A stretch of DNA of 64,000 bases, from contig NC_087078.1 in the NCBI RefSeq assembly GCF_026151205.1, positions 14,649,118-14,713,117 on the forward strand, written 5' to 3'. Below, one piece after another: positions 1-10,475 of the stretch; within the stretch, counting starts at the first letter, position 1; the number at the start of each line of letters is the position of its first letter. The position numbers and the translations under genes were made by a program. The stretch is from Bolinopsis microptera. Lineage: Eukaryota > Ctenophora > Tentaculata > Lobata > Bolinopsidae. The notes beneath the pieces were generated by a model. That model saw only the letters and a program-made list of their open reading frames with translations, did not search any database and was not told where the DNA came from.

Positions 1-786
1 CTTGCTTTGATCAGGATTAATGCTAAAACAGATAAGGGGAGCATGTTTATCAAGAATTCTGCGAAGTTCTTTGTTATAGAGTTCCGTGGCAGAGTTGCAG
101 TCAATAAACTTGTTGGGGTCATTTATGTCAGATAGCAACAGATCCTCCTTAAAAAGATTTATGTCTATATCTGATATCTTTCTGCCCACCATATCTTCTT
201 TGTTGCTTCCTTTGTGGTGAGGAAAGGCAATAGAGAAATTTACGAAGTAGTGATCTGATGTTGTTACTGTTTTAGCTACATCTATATCTTTTATGTTCAA
301 CATATCACACGCATTGCTTCTAGTAAGAACAAGGTCTAAGATTCCACCCCCAATGTGTGTTGAACTGGAAATATGCTGGATGAGGCCATAGTTTGATATG
401 AGATGGATAAAATTTATCGTATCAGGATCAGTGAGGTCTTCGACATGGATATTGAAGTCTCCAGCAATGATCAGTCTACCTGGAAGGTGAGTTAGACTGT
501 CAAGATATTCATCAAATTCCCGTAAAAAGTCTGTCATTTTGGACATTTTAGCCGTACAAGATCGATAGACACAGCAGAAACGAAGAAGGTCATTGGAACT
601 TGACTTCAGCACACTCTCAACATGTTCAAAGGATTTATGGGTCTTTGTAGGGCGTTTATTGAAGCTAAGATCTTTCTTAAAGGCAATAGCGACACCACCT
701 CCTCTACCAGCTCTAGATTGGTGAACAATATTATAGCCTAGGTCTTTAATTTCCGCTATTTTTGACGTTATAATCAAGAAGGGTTA
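1..786 (-). mobile_element. LINE fragment: endonuclease domain, 5'-truncated
   Basis: The minus strand reads open from about 786 to the window edge and encodes an AP-type (exonuclease/endonuclease/phosphatase) endonuclease of a non-LTR retrotransposon. Visible in order are a GRGGGVAIAFKKDL segment, the catalytic AGDFNIH motif, an ILDLVLTR segment and the terminal TSDHYFV motif with its catalytic His. The reverse transcriptase would lie to the left, outside the window. An in-frame stop just above 786 and loss of the N-terminal half indicate a dead, 5'-truncated copy. CR1/L2/Jockey-like clade is inferred from the motif style only. Confidence 0.85.
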
Positions 787-999
787 TTCTTTTGTCGTGA
801 GTACTTTAGAATATACTATACTGTTTACAGTCTATTGTAAAAATAATCTCATGTTCATAAGATAATTATAAATTGATTAAATTTGGTGAAATAGCTCTGA
901 AATTCCGTATGTTGATATACCTGTTATTGTGGCGTTTTTGAATGGCTAACATGAAGAGTGTTGTACTTAATAGTAAAATAAATGTGAACATTTCCTCAG

Positions 1000-1258
1000 G
1001 AGTTTGAAGACAGGAGAAAAGCAGAAGAGGCTTGTGACGATTTAAATAGCAGGGACTTTTTAGGAAATAGGTAAAAAGATAATTTTAAAATGTTAATATT
1101 ACAGCTGATTTTAAACTTGTTTACTTGACACAACACTTCATGATTTTACTGTGACTTACAAGTCATATTTTCAGATGTGTTGTTCAATTAGCAAAGGGAT
1201 CTAATAGAACTAAAAATAGATCGCCACCCCGTTCAGATTACTTTCCATCTACTGCAAG
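1000..1258 (+). CDS. SR splicing factor (SRSF4/5/6-like), end of RRM1: two exons
   Basis: Two exons, 1000-1070 and 1175-1258, are bounded by TTTCCTCAG and TATTTTCAG acceptors and GTAAAA donors; the phases agree (2 to 2). The first encodes EFEDRRKAEEACDDLNSRD, the RNP1 tail and helix 2 of an RRM as in SR proteins (family pattern VEFEDxRDAxDAxxxLNGxxxxG). The second continues with GNRCVVQLAKG, the last RRM strand, then a basic Ser/Pro linker (NRSPPRS). SR proteins bind exonic RNA and recruit the spliceosome in the nucleus. Upstream exons are beyond the window. Only partial, so it may be a gene or a decaying copy. Confidence 0.7.
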
Positions 1259-1350
1259 GTAAAATAAAAGATATTTGAAGGTTTATATTTCCAAAAAAAA
1301 TATTTCACAAAAAATGTTTCACAAAGCAGCCAATTCCATAAAATGATTAA

Positions 1351-2622
1351 CTATAAATCAACCCCATTTGAAGAGAATAATTCCGACTTGAAATTTTGCA
1401 ACATTTTACAACTGACCACAGATTTAAAGTAAAGCTTGATCTTATTTGTTTTTATGTACAGCATAATGATGTTGATAGTTGAGTTCAGTAAAATACAGTG
1501 AACGTAAATGTAGTAGGCTGAGAACTCGTAAAAGCCACTCATAGCCTTATTCGTTGTTTCTGGGAACAGGTACCTGAAAATTAAGATAATTTATATTTTT
1601 ATCCTTCCTTTAAATGAAGTGTTACTTTTCATAGATATTCCATACATCTTCAAGGCAGGGGACATTAAGTTATCAAATTTTGTAGCAAAACTTACCAACT
1701 GGTTCCGCTCAATGTGTGATAAAGACTCATTACGTATATCACATTGTAGTGGATGTTTAACAGTATGTATATGATTCCTAACAAGACAACTGTTTTAGTT
1801 GCCTCAATCCTTCTCCTCTGTCTTAACCTTTGCCCCGCGCTATTTCTTCTGCTGCACTGCACTTTTGTAGCCCGATTGTTCCAAATCTTGACACTCGAAA
1901 AAATACAACAGATAATTATTATCATAGGGATTATGACACGATTGACTGATGTGTGGATGGTTGGTTAGATAAATTTTGAATTGTAGTGAATCGTAGGGCA
2001 TAATTTTGGGCATGTTGTAATTACATTGAACTCCATCATAGTCCGGTTTGTAGAAACTTCCAAACCACAGTGGAAAAGTGGTGTCGAGGATGGTCACTGT
2101 GATGTAGATGAAAACTGGGATTAACACTGTCTTCTTCTGTATAGCTCTAAAGGGCTGGTAAATTGAGATGGTTCTACACAGGTTGAGGACAGCCATAACA
2201 AAGATTGATGTTATGTCTAGAGTAAACCAAGATATTCCATAGATTTGGCAGAATGTAAAGTTTCCAATCAGAACCTGAAAGGAGTTGTGTGATATATCAT
2301 CAAAACCACCGATACCTGACATTCTATAACTCCAAATTAAACAATTATTGGGGATTATTAAATAAACATGACACAGATTAAAAACCTTGCTGTTGTTGAG
2401 AACTCCTGATACTCCAATAACAAATCCGAACCCACAAATCAGGGCATCAATGAGCGTAATTAAGATGTAAAGTACTCCACTAGTTCTACTCTTCTTGTAC
2501 CGAGCGAAGAAAGTGAAAGCTATCAAGTTAGCTGGACATCCAATAACAAAGCAGATGAGAGCGACCAAACCCCAAAATGTCACTATCACTCGGTGACTGG
2601 TTGTGATCAACTCTTCTGTCAT
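1351..2622 (-). pseudogene. Rhodopsin-class 7TM receptor, two exons, frameshift in TM5
   Basis: Exon 1 (2622 down to 1696) and exon 2 (1573 down to 1351) are joined by a GTAAGT donor and a TTTTCAG acceptor that together complete a Trp codon. I chose ATG 2622 because a CCCCTCAG acceptor-like site precedes it; ATG 2676 is the alternative. TM1 carries GCPANLIAF, TM3 ends NLCRTISIY (Arg kept, no acidic DRY residue), and TM7 has NSTINIIMLY in place of NPxxY. Between ECL2 and TM5 (about 1925-1970) the frame shifts by one base: TM5 reads in a different frame (NRVIIPMIIIICCIF). No intron fits there, so this is a pseudogene or a base error. The ligand is unknown. Confidence 0.75.
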
Positions 2623-2676
2623 AAGTATTATAGCTGAGGGGCAAAGAAGATTAAGCAAACAAAGGGAAAATGACAA

Positions 2677-4146
2677 AATACATTTACAATATTCACGTTC
2701 CTATAATCTTTATTTTAAAGGCTCCCCGGCAGGGAAATGTATTTAGTCCCCTCGAATCTCTCATATGTTCTCAATGAGCAGTGACCACATTGCAATCACA
2801 AATTACGCAGTCCACCAAAATGACCAATAGAAAGAGTGGATTGTATTTCGCCATTTCCATTGGCGCAACACCATCATTAGTATCAGTACTTTAATGTAAT
2901 CACAAAATTGTCGTCCATGAAATTACTTATTTTGTGACTCCTGTGCCAACGTAGGTAGATTGTAGCAGCAACATATGATTGCTGCAAGGCGATTGCCAGT
3001 CATGCATTCTGATATAATTCTGTGATAATCTTAGTCAGTTGCAAGGATTATAGTTGACATGATAATTTCTTACCAATTTTCAAGTATCACCAGATGCCTC
3101 TTCTAAGAAAATCTAACACATTTATTGCAAGTGATCCTTATACGATGGCGCGAATAATGTTGAAGACAATTTTACCATATATAAGATGATATGCATGGGT
3201 GTAGTTGTAGCCCAATTCTGAAGAAGACCAAACTTCAAACATCTACATGTCAGACAGAACTGAATATATTATCGTATCTTGGCAAACTTACACTTCACAC
3301 AATGTAACCAGACAAATTTATGAAAATACTGGACGGCTCTAAAAGAACGGACGATGCCAATTGCCAACTTCAGTCTACCGCTTCTTGGTATAAGCTCTCA
3401 AATAAAACGCAGTGTAACTGAAACTAAAGGTTAGAACAAGACGTGCTAAAATCATGAACCAAGCCGCCACTAACCCTGAAACTCACTCAACCTTGAAAAT
3501 AGCTTAAACTCAATAAATGATCGATATATCGGCGTTAACATTTAACGAGATAGAGAGAGCCTCACGTGTTCAGCTCTGTAATAAGTAAATTGTTTAAGTG
3601 CCTCTAAAGAGCTCCCTCTAGAGAGCTCCCTTTCCAGCCCTGTTTTGGGAGCAGGTGTTTAGAAGTCCGACATGGTGCCCTTATGGTCTGATGAGTAATG
3701 ATGGAATTTACAATGTCAGCTGGATGCAATTACCAATCTGTTCTTTTCGTACGGGGTATTCTCCATTGTTGAAGATGTATGAAGAGTCAAATACCTTAGT
3801 TTCCTGAGAAAATTTTGATTAGCTCAGAGTTCAGACGCAGTCAAATGAATTTTCTAGGGAGGTCAAAATGGTTTACACCATCTGTGCTCTTTTTGTTTAC
3901 GCAAGTTCAGGTAAATCAAAAAGAAAGTAAAATATACAATATAAATGTCATATACATTATATGTAGAATGTAGATCTAGTTTCAACTCTTTTAATATTAC
4001 GTTCTTGGATAATGCAAGGTGCCATATAGTAAGTAAACTATGCTCATTAAATGAATATAAATGAGGCTGTCTATCTTGATACATTTTACTCTACTGCTAA
4101 TGTAAAATCTGTAATTTCCCAGTTACTAACATGCTTGTTATTACAG
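2677..4146. other. Intronic/intergenic stretch without recognised gene
   Basis: This AT-rich sequence lies between the minus-strand receptor and the next SR-factor exon and would be part of the long SR intron. I see no convincing exon, repeat or motif in either strand; the short ORFs lack family signatures. Confidence 0.5.
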
Positions 4147-4222
4147 TCACACGAGGATTCGTCCCTATAATACGGAAAACAGAGTTGTGGTGGACAATCT
4201 CAGTACGAGGACTACATGGAGA
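4147..4222 (+). CDS. SR splicing factor, start of RRM2 exon
   Basis: The exon follows a TTATTACAG acceptor, enters in phase 2 (matching the donor at 1258) and leaves in phase 0 at GTGGGT. It encodes YNTENRVVVDNLSTRTTWR, which matches the start of the second RRM of SRSF4/5/6 proteins (family pattern TEYRxIVENLSSRxSWQ). In that family an intron also falls just after this Trp, supporting the donor. The following DLKDYMR-type exon was not found downstream; the intervening DNA becomes repeat-rich, so the gene may be broken or its intron may be very long. Confidence 0.68.
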
Positions 4223-4725
4223 GTGGGTTAATTAATTAATTATTTAATCTAATTATCATTTAATAATTAGCTTATTGAACAAAAATGCACACCAAATAAC
4301 GGAGTAGTTCGCTGTTTATTAGTCTCATGATTGAAATACTGATATCTGGATATTATCCGGTTGGAAGAGACAAGGACAAGTGAAACAAGGAAGTTAGGAG
4401 TAAGGGCAAATTTTCGGCGTCAACGCCATCTTCAGGCTCAAATTATTTGTTATATAGTAGTGTTGAAAGTATTAAAACACAGAGTAAGTATTAAAACAAC
4501 AGACAAGGGTCGATCAAACATGGTTTTTATTATTTTCCCTCGTCCAGAAACAATTAAACTTGTTTTTAGTTCATCCATTGTAGATTTGATCATGATGATG
4601 ATGTCACACGCGATATGGAACTAAACTATGAGATAGCAGGAACGCTTTTATAGAATAACTGAGAGAAAAAATGTGAAGTTTCTCATTAAACAAGAGACGT
4701 TGCTTCTAGCTGGTAGGTAACTCAT
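4223..4725. other. No gene recognised
   Basis: AT-rich sequence. A short ORF at 4361-4624 has no family features. I looked for the next SR-factor exon here and did not find it. Confidence 0.4.
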
Positions 4726-5310
4726 TTAGCATTCAGGTGCGCTTGCAGCTTGCAACTGGCTGATCCTTTGTTTAATATCCTGTAAATGGAATTGTCTATT
4801 CTGAAAAGTACGGTCACCAATAACATCAACAGTTTCTTGATTGGTGTTTTTGCAGTGAGGTGCGTGCAGTCGACCCGATTCGGGAATCAGAATTGGATTA
4901 TTTCTCCTACAATAAGGTAGTTCGTATACACTGCTTTCGATTTCAAGTATTCTTATACGAACTCTTTTGGGTTTCTTCTTTGTGTACAGATTCTTAAAAA
5001 CTTTTTTGGTTGGTGTCTCTTTAGTGTAGTCTTTATAGTTGTTTTCTGATTTAAACCATGGGTTATTCGTTCTTAGATCAAGTTTAAATATTCGCTCTAG
5101 AGTAACAACGAATTCGAATTTTTGTAAATTGTTGCCAAATTCAACATGTTTTAGTTGAGTGGATATTTCAGAGGCGTGACAGGATGAGTTAACTCTGTCG
5201 GTATAGAAGGTTTTTGGTATTTGTAAATCCAATGAGAAGAAAATATTTTCGACTTCGTCAACTGCTAATGGTTCAGAATTTTCTATTTCCGAAAAGTATG
5301 TTGTAGACAT
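4726..5310 (-). CDS. Hypothetical protein, 194 residues, single exon
   Basis: A continuous minus-strand ORF of 194 codons in otherwise short-ORF, AT-rich DNA. I do not recognise the family. The protein is hydrophilic, with no signal peptide or membrane segment. It has an acidic N-terminal third (SEIENSEPLAVDEVENIFF) and a strongly basic stretch near residue 115 (KKKPKRVRIRI) that looks like a nuclear localisation signal, followed by a Cys/His-containing tail. There is no clear splice site or polyadenylation signal. It could be a real gene or a transposon accessory ORF. Confidence 0.4.
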   Translation of the reverse strand: MSTTYFSEIENSEPLAVDEVENIFFSLDLQIPKTFYTDRVNSSCHASEISTQLKHVEFGNNLQKFEFVVTLERIFKLDLRTNNPWFKSENNYKDYTKETPTKKVFKNLYTKKKPKRVRIRILEIESSVYELPYCRRNNPILIPESGRLHAPHCKNTNQETVDVIGDRTFQNRQFHLQDIKQRISQLQAASAPEC

Positions 5311-5433
5311 AATATGGTGAAGGTTTGTGGTTACGTTTTAATATGATTAAACTATTGTAGTTTCTTAAATACCTGTAACCGATTAACGTTAGTTATAACG
5401 GTTATCGTAACAAAAGCAGTCCTTCGGGGAAGT

Positions 5434-5497
5434 AGACCAGGCGGGATTCGAACCCACATGTTCCTGCAGAGGAAAGTTACCGTTAACTCACTAGTCT
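5434..5497 (-). other. tRNA-like sequence (B box, partial cloverleaf)
   Basis: On the minus strand there is a perfect B-box/T-arm, GTGGGTTCGAATCCCGC, which folds as 5 bp with a 7-base loop. A 7-bp acceptor-like pairing AGACTAG/CTGGTCT and a D-arm-like AGTT...AACT hairpin are also present. The anticodon arm region is too short for a normal tRNA. A 7-base inverted repeat (GCAGTCC at 5416-5422 and its complement at 5510-5516) brackets it. A tRNA-derived SINE head or tRNA pseudogene fits better than a working tRNA. Confidence 0.5.
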
Positions 5498-5567
5498 GAG
5501 GCCCCAACCGGACTGCTGCATAATCACAATTACGAGTGTACTTATGACATTCAAAGTTATCGCGAAA

Positions 5568-5702
5568 GTCACGTGATTGTTTCCTACATCAGCTGACCTC
5601 TGACTCTATATAAACCGACACTACACAGCAAAGCTAGTCACGCGACCGTTTCCCTACGTCAGCTGACCTCTGGCTCTATATAAATCAACATTACACATCA
5701 AG
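5568..5702 (+). promoter_or_regulatory. Twin TATA-containing tandem repeat
   Basis: Two tandem copies of a roughly 70-bp unit each carry GTCACG, a GTTTCC block, CAGCTGACCTCTG and CTCTATATAAA. The spacing between the E-box-like CAGCTG and the TATA box is the same in both. This looks like a duplicated core promoter reading rightward, but no gene begins right after it, so it may belong to a mobile element. Confidence 0.4.
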
Positions 5703-5984
5703 TTATAAGCAATCCACGTGATCAACTTTAACCAATCAAAAGACATACAGCCGCGTGATATGACGCTGAAAACCAATCAAATGGTCATATTTTGACTCAT
5801 GTGACAACTGTGCAGAATAAATAGGATATCGATATTGTACAGCACCCAGATCACTACTGTCCTCATATGCGACGTGTGTAGCCTTTCAGACATTGATTGC
5901 GTAAACGAGGTGTCGTACGTCACCTCAAGATCGGGTGACAGGGGGCTGACCATGCCCGAACCTAATTGATCATTGATTGGGTCT
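5703..5984. other. No gene recognised
   Basis: This links the TATA repeat to the foldback. It has a CACGTG near 5716 and two CAATCAAA-type elements, but no coding signal. Confidence 0.35.
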
Positions 5985-7005
5985 GAGGTTGACCATTGTT
6001 AATGATCTGGCCCGGCGCGCGCTACTTCGTAGCACTTGCCGTCGGGCCATTTCGAGAAGAAAGCGGCGCGCGCTACTTCGAAGAAATTTAGACGAGTAAC
6101 ATCCGTCAAGGTCTGAGGTTACGTGATTATGAGCAAAGCAACGAACTGGCAACAAACTAGCAACAAACTGGCAACAAACTGGCAAAAACTGGCAAAAACA
6201 AACAAACTAGCAATAATGCTAGTTTGCGCGGCGCGTCGAAGCGGCGAAGTCCTCCAAGGTCACAGCACACAGGGGGAGCTGAAACCAGGTTTTTGATCAA
6301 ACTTGTCATACGTTGTATGACCCGCCGCGCACGAGTGCGCGGCTCCCCCTGTATCGCCGAAACTCTACAGTGAAGCGACCGTGGGGGTCACCACGTGATA
6401 CAAGTTCAAACGCTGCCATGTCACATGTGTAGTCAAATGTCGCCAACAGTTGCTAGCTCGTCCAATGAAATCGCTGCATTATGTAAGTCAAGCTCCGCAC
6501 ATGAATATATGTAATTCAATTATGCATACTGACTTGCAAAATGCAGCGATCGCGATTTCATTGGACGAGAGCAACTGTTGGCGGCGTTTGACTACAAATG
6601 GCAGCGTTTGATCGAAAACCTGGTTTCAGCCCCCTCCCCTGTGAGGTCGCTTCACTATCGGTCTTACGACAAAGGGGAGCCGCGCACTCGTGCGCGGCGG
6701 GTCATACATGACAACTTGTAGCGCGATGCGTTACTGTGCTATATTGGCGAGACGCGCTACTGTGCCGCGCCGAGCTGCCATGAATTGACATCGTCAATTA
6801 AATGACAACGTATGACAATATTAAATTGTCATATCTTCGGTTCCATTGAATGAGATCATTCAATTTGACGGATGTTACTCGTCTAAATTTCTTCGAAGTA
6901 GCGCTGAGCGCGCGCCGCTTTCTTCTCGAAATGCTCGATGGCAAGTGCTACGAAGTAGCGCGCGCCGGGCCAGACCATTATTAAGTTTAACAATGGTCAG
7001 GATCA
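5985..7005. mobile_element. Foldback element with long complex inverted arms
   Basis: The two halves are inverted copies of one another around a centre near 6510. The outer module (about 6000-6115) is repeated inverted at about 6862-7000 and includes GCGCGCTACTTCG and ATTTAGACGAGTAACATCCG. An inner module (GTCATACGTTGTATGACC, CGCACGAGTGCGCGG) at about 6303-6350 returns inverted at about 6668-6715. The core CCAATGAAATCGCTGCAT (about 6462) returns inverted at about 6541-6566. No transposase is present, so it is a non-autonomous foldback. Short ORFs in both arms are repeat artefacts. Confidence 0.8.
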
Positions 7006-7401
7006 TTTTGAAAATTTGTGAAGAGCTTCCATGCAGTAGGCTTTCACAACTAGGTCCAGATTTGGTGGTCCGCGGTGGATATCGGAGTTGATATACCCGG
7101 TGCGTGGAGAATAGATAGATACTCGAAGTTCAAGTGAAAGATAGTATGATGATAAAATCAGAATAATTGGAATAATGAACAAACTAAGATCGCAGCACCT
7201 TGACCCTTACGCTAAACCTACATGTTTCGGAGAGGTCTAAGTTTATAATTAAAACAAGGTAGTTAACCGTTGTTTAACTATCCTCTCTACGAACTAGTGG
7301 TTTTAACTGTCCTCTTTACGGACTAGTGGTTTAACCCGTAAATATCAAGAGATATTTGGTCCTCGTGGAAGGTTCTAGAAGAATCAGGAGAGAGCTAGGA
7401 A
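7006..7401. other. No gene; short tandem duplication at 7259-7335
   Basis: A TAACTRTCCTCTYTACGRACTAG unit occurs twice (near 7276 and 7306). Nothing else was recognised. Confidence 0.4.
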
Positions 7402-8603
7402 CTAGCTCGATTCAATCTATAACAGATCCCTACGGACACAGAAAAAGATTTTATTGGTAGATAAAATCTTTACGGGGTTTTTATTATACGTCCAAAATTT
7501 GAAAAAACAAGCTATGGGTCTTGTCACAAATATCTCACATATTGAAAATCAAATGCTAACACGAATTCACAGATTTAATTCTTCTCCATATTCTATTAAA
7601 AATAATTTACACGAATTGTTCGTTGGTCTTCAAGGAAATTTTATTTTCTCCAGTCTGTTTCATTTATTAAAAACTATAGTTTTCGGATTGTCCATTTAGA
7701 AGTATTTCAATGAGCCGTTGTTGGCGTGAGCTGATGTTCATCAACTAGGATCGTGTCTATTCTTGTTAGTTAAGTCTTAGTATGACGGTTGATCCAGAAG
7801 GTAAGTCGTTCACCTAACTATTGTCAACTTAGATCTTCAAGGTCTTTGGGGTGATGTGGGCTCTAATAGTGTCTTCTAAGGACTAAGTGAGGTAAATGCA
7901 GGAGAAATTTTCAGGGCTTCATGAGGGCGGAAGTGACGTTTAGGACTTCGGTGGAGAAGAAGTAATGTGCAGGGCTTCAATAGAGCAGGAGTGACGTTTA
8001 GGACTTCAGTAGAAGAAGTAATGTGTAGGGCTTCAATAGAGCAGGAGTGACGTTTAGGACTTCAGTAGAGAAGAAGTAATGTGTAGGGCTTCAATAGAGC
8101 AGGAGTGACGTTTAGGACTTCAGTAGAGAAGAAGTAATGTGTAGGGCTTCAATAGAGCGGTAGTAACATGTGGGTAAGGGTCCATAGAAGAAGGATATAA
8201 TCAACATAGATTTTGTGGAATTCCCAATTTATGATCTAATATGATCGACACCTCAATTATATTTTGATTTATGATTCTTACAATCGTATGTTGTTTTTGG
8301 TTTTTATTTTTCAAGAAATGAATAGACGCATTTTTGATAACTGCACCAAGGTAGTAAAACTAGTAGTGATATATTACAATAGTAACAGTGTTATATCATA
8401 ATATATAGAATATATGTCTCAAAGGACTAAATCATTTTAATATAGGGATATGTCACAAAGGACTAAAATACTTTGATTTAGGGATATGTCACAAAGGACT
8501 TACTCCCACCTGCTGTTGGCGGTCCACCATAGCAAGGTGGAAATATTGTTCAAGCTAGCTACGGTCAGCAAATCCGTGTCCTAGCTCGATTCAATCTATA
8601 ACA
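7402..8603. repeat. 1.2-kb segment bracketed by 23-bp direct repeats
   Basis: The 23-bp sequence beginning CTAGCTCGATTCAATC and ending TATAACA occurs at 7402-7424 and again at 8581-8603 in the same orientation. The segment between contains an 81-codon ORF (7454-7699) without family features, the 58-bp minisatellite and AT-rich sequence. It could be an insertion with an unusually long target duplication, or a duplication or recombination product. Confidence 0.55.
7916..8160 (+). repeat. 58-bp minisatellite, about 4 copies
   Basis: Units start GCTTCAATAGAGC and contain AGGAGTGACGTTTAGGACTTC and GAAGAAGTAATGTGTAGG. Unit length is 58 bp, one copy is 2 bp short, and a fifth is partial. The TAGGACTTC word is also found in the 3' part of the LINE fragment near 29970-30000, suggesting this array may derive from a LINE 3' region. 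Confidence 0.8.
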
Positions 8604-9240
8604 CAATATAGTAATGAAAATGGGGCAAAATACGTGGCTTTTTAGCTGTAACATAATTTTTGATGGTTGGATATGCTCTAAATTTTTCGGACAGTTTCAT
8701 TGTAAGCTTACAAATTTTTGTTGAAATTGGATCAACGGAAGGTTACTCAATACGCAGTTTGCTTTAATGTTTAAGACTTTTGTGCTGGCCGAAATTAGCG
8801 CTCAAAATGCAAAACCTTGTCATACGTTGTATGACCCGCCGCCCACGAGTGCGCGGCTCCAGCTCCCCTAGCTGTATTATATCGTAAGAAGTTTCACTTC
8901 ACATTTAGTGAAACGACCGTGAGGGTCACCACGTGATACAAAAAAGAACCATCCTACAGTCGGCACGCGCTGCTCACTCATCACTGTCGATGGCGCACTA
9001 CCTTTAAAAAATGTATCAAAGCCAAATCTAAGTAAAAAGATTTTCTACTCGTACATTTATGATAGACATCCGAACTTTATCTGTTATCGATAAAACTGTG
9101 AAACCTATTGTATCATGTATTAAAACTTTAAAACAGCGACACAAAACTTTTTAAATTAGTAAAAAGTGTTGCAAACTGAGCCAGTTGATTCCCGGTTCAA
9201 TTTCCGAAAGAATTACGCATCCAGGTTGCAGATTGGGATT
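8604..9240. other. No gene; foldback core fragment at 8815-8940
   Basis: Positions 8815-8940 repeat the inner module of the 6-kb foldback (GTCATACGTTGTATGACC, then GAGGGTCACCACGTGATACA) in the same orientation as its left arm. The rest is unassigned AT-rich DNA. Confidence 0.5.
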
Positions 9241-9338
9241 ACCTGGGGACCCCATGAGCCCAGGCTATAATGTATAATGTTTATGATAAACATATTGAGA
9301 TTAGGCGGAATGACAGACTGATCAGCGCCACCCAGTAA
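9241..9338 (+). repeat. Short structured interspersed repeat, copy 1
   Basis: Starts ACCTGGGGACCCCA, passes through CAGGCTATAATG and an AT-rich middle, then TTAGGCGGAATGACAG and a GCGCC...CCCAGTAA end. The family's first block is a palindrome and its 3' block can pair GGCGG with CCGCC. Related copies are at 11373 and 36146. Confidence 0.7.
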
Positions 9339-9975
9339 GACTGGGACCCGGGCACTTACTAGTACAATCAAAGTCTTAGCAACTTTAGCAAAATACAGTT
9401 ATTTTTAATCTTCAAACTTTAGCTTCAATTCAAATTTTTGTTTCAATTCAACAATTCAACCTTCTTCATTTTTTGTTTCTTTCTTTTCCAAAATTTTAGT
9501 AAAATTGTAACGCTAGAAATCTAAGTCTATTTACTTGAATGTTTAAACAATACAGATAGATTTTTTTATTAAATACTTTTCAAATTTTACAGAGTACAGC
9601 AATAGATGAATATAAAATAGAATCGTTCAAAATATCGCCCCCATCTGTAAAATATGATGGGCACCCAAACACGGTAAACACATAGTGAACTATGTCCGCA
9701 GTAACTTGGACCCATTACATCGAATTAATCTAAATCCAAAAATTTATGAAAAACTATTTAATAACAAACAAATCCATGATGAATAACTGTGGATATAGAG
9801 TCAAAATTGGTATTTCAATACGTCAAATTCCAGATACATTAGATACAGGTCTAATATGGTCATTAATGTGTTAGAAGGTGTGCGGGTGAAGTGTGATATG
9901 ATGTTGAAAGTATAGGAAGGAAGATAAAAAATTAATAAAACAAAAATTAATAATATGGGGAGCAAAGAGACTAGG

Positions 9976-10475
9976 CTAGACTGTTGTTTCACTATCTAAT
10001 AAACATTTCCATAGATGCTTAGTGACCTCAGCTTTGAAAAGACTAGTAGACACAATCTGTCTTACCTGTAAAGGGAGTCCATTCCACAGTATATGGGTTC
10101 TGTAGAAAAATGATTTTGCCAGTGGGCTATTTGAGGTACATATGGTGTGTGAATTTTGACTTAACTTAGGTAAAATTAATGACACAATAGACAGACTGTC
10201 GAGGTGGCAACGTCTTAGTCGAGAAGTGCCCTGATATAAAGAGAGATAGTGACTAAACAAGTAAGGGATATTGGTCTATAGTTTTCAACCTCACTTTTCT
10301 TACCTTTCTTAAATATTGGGACAACATTTGCAAGTTTCCATTCTTGTGGAATGTAGCCGCTGTTGTAGGATCAACGAAAAATGCATGTTAGAGGGTAAGC
10401 TAAACCTACGGAACAATTTTTTAGAATTTTACCGTGTATGCCATCTGGTCCCTGGGCTTTATTTGAATTAATAAA
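9976..10475 (-). mobile_element. LINE fragment: RT start joined to C-terminus, internally deleted
   Basis: From 10475 leftwards the minus strand reads AQGPDGIHGKILKNC, GYIPQEWKLANVVPIFKKG and ENYRPISLT, the opening blocks of a non-LTR reverse transcriptase. The next ORF (10260-9976) reads SFFYRTHILWNGLPLQVRQI, a typical C-terminal block. The catalytic FxDD region between them is missing, so the copy is internally deleted and also has stops and frameshifts. The clade is CR1/L2-like by motif style. Confidence 0.85.

Noticed and set aside
1692-1968. Plus-strand ORF at 1753-1968 as a small membrane protein
   Set aside because: It is the antisense of the receptor TM5-TM6 region, whose motifs and splice site are on the minus strand.
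5970-7091. ORFs at 5970-6185 (minus) and 6846-7091 (plus) with similar peptides
   Set aside because: They are mirror readings of the two foldback arms; the similarity is DNA-level inversion, not protein conservation.
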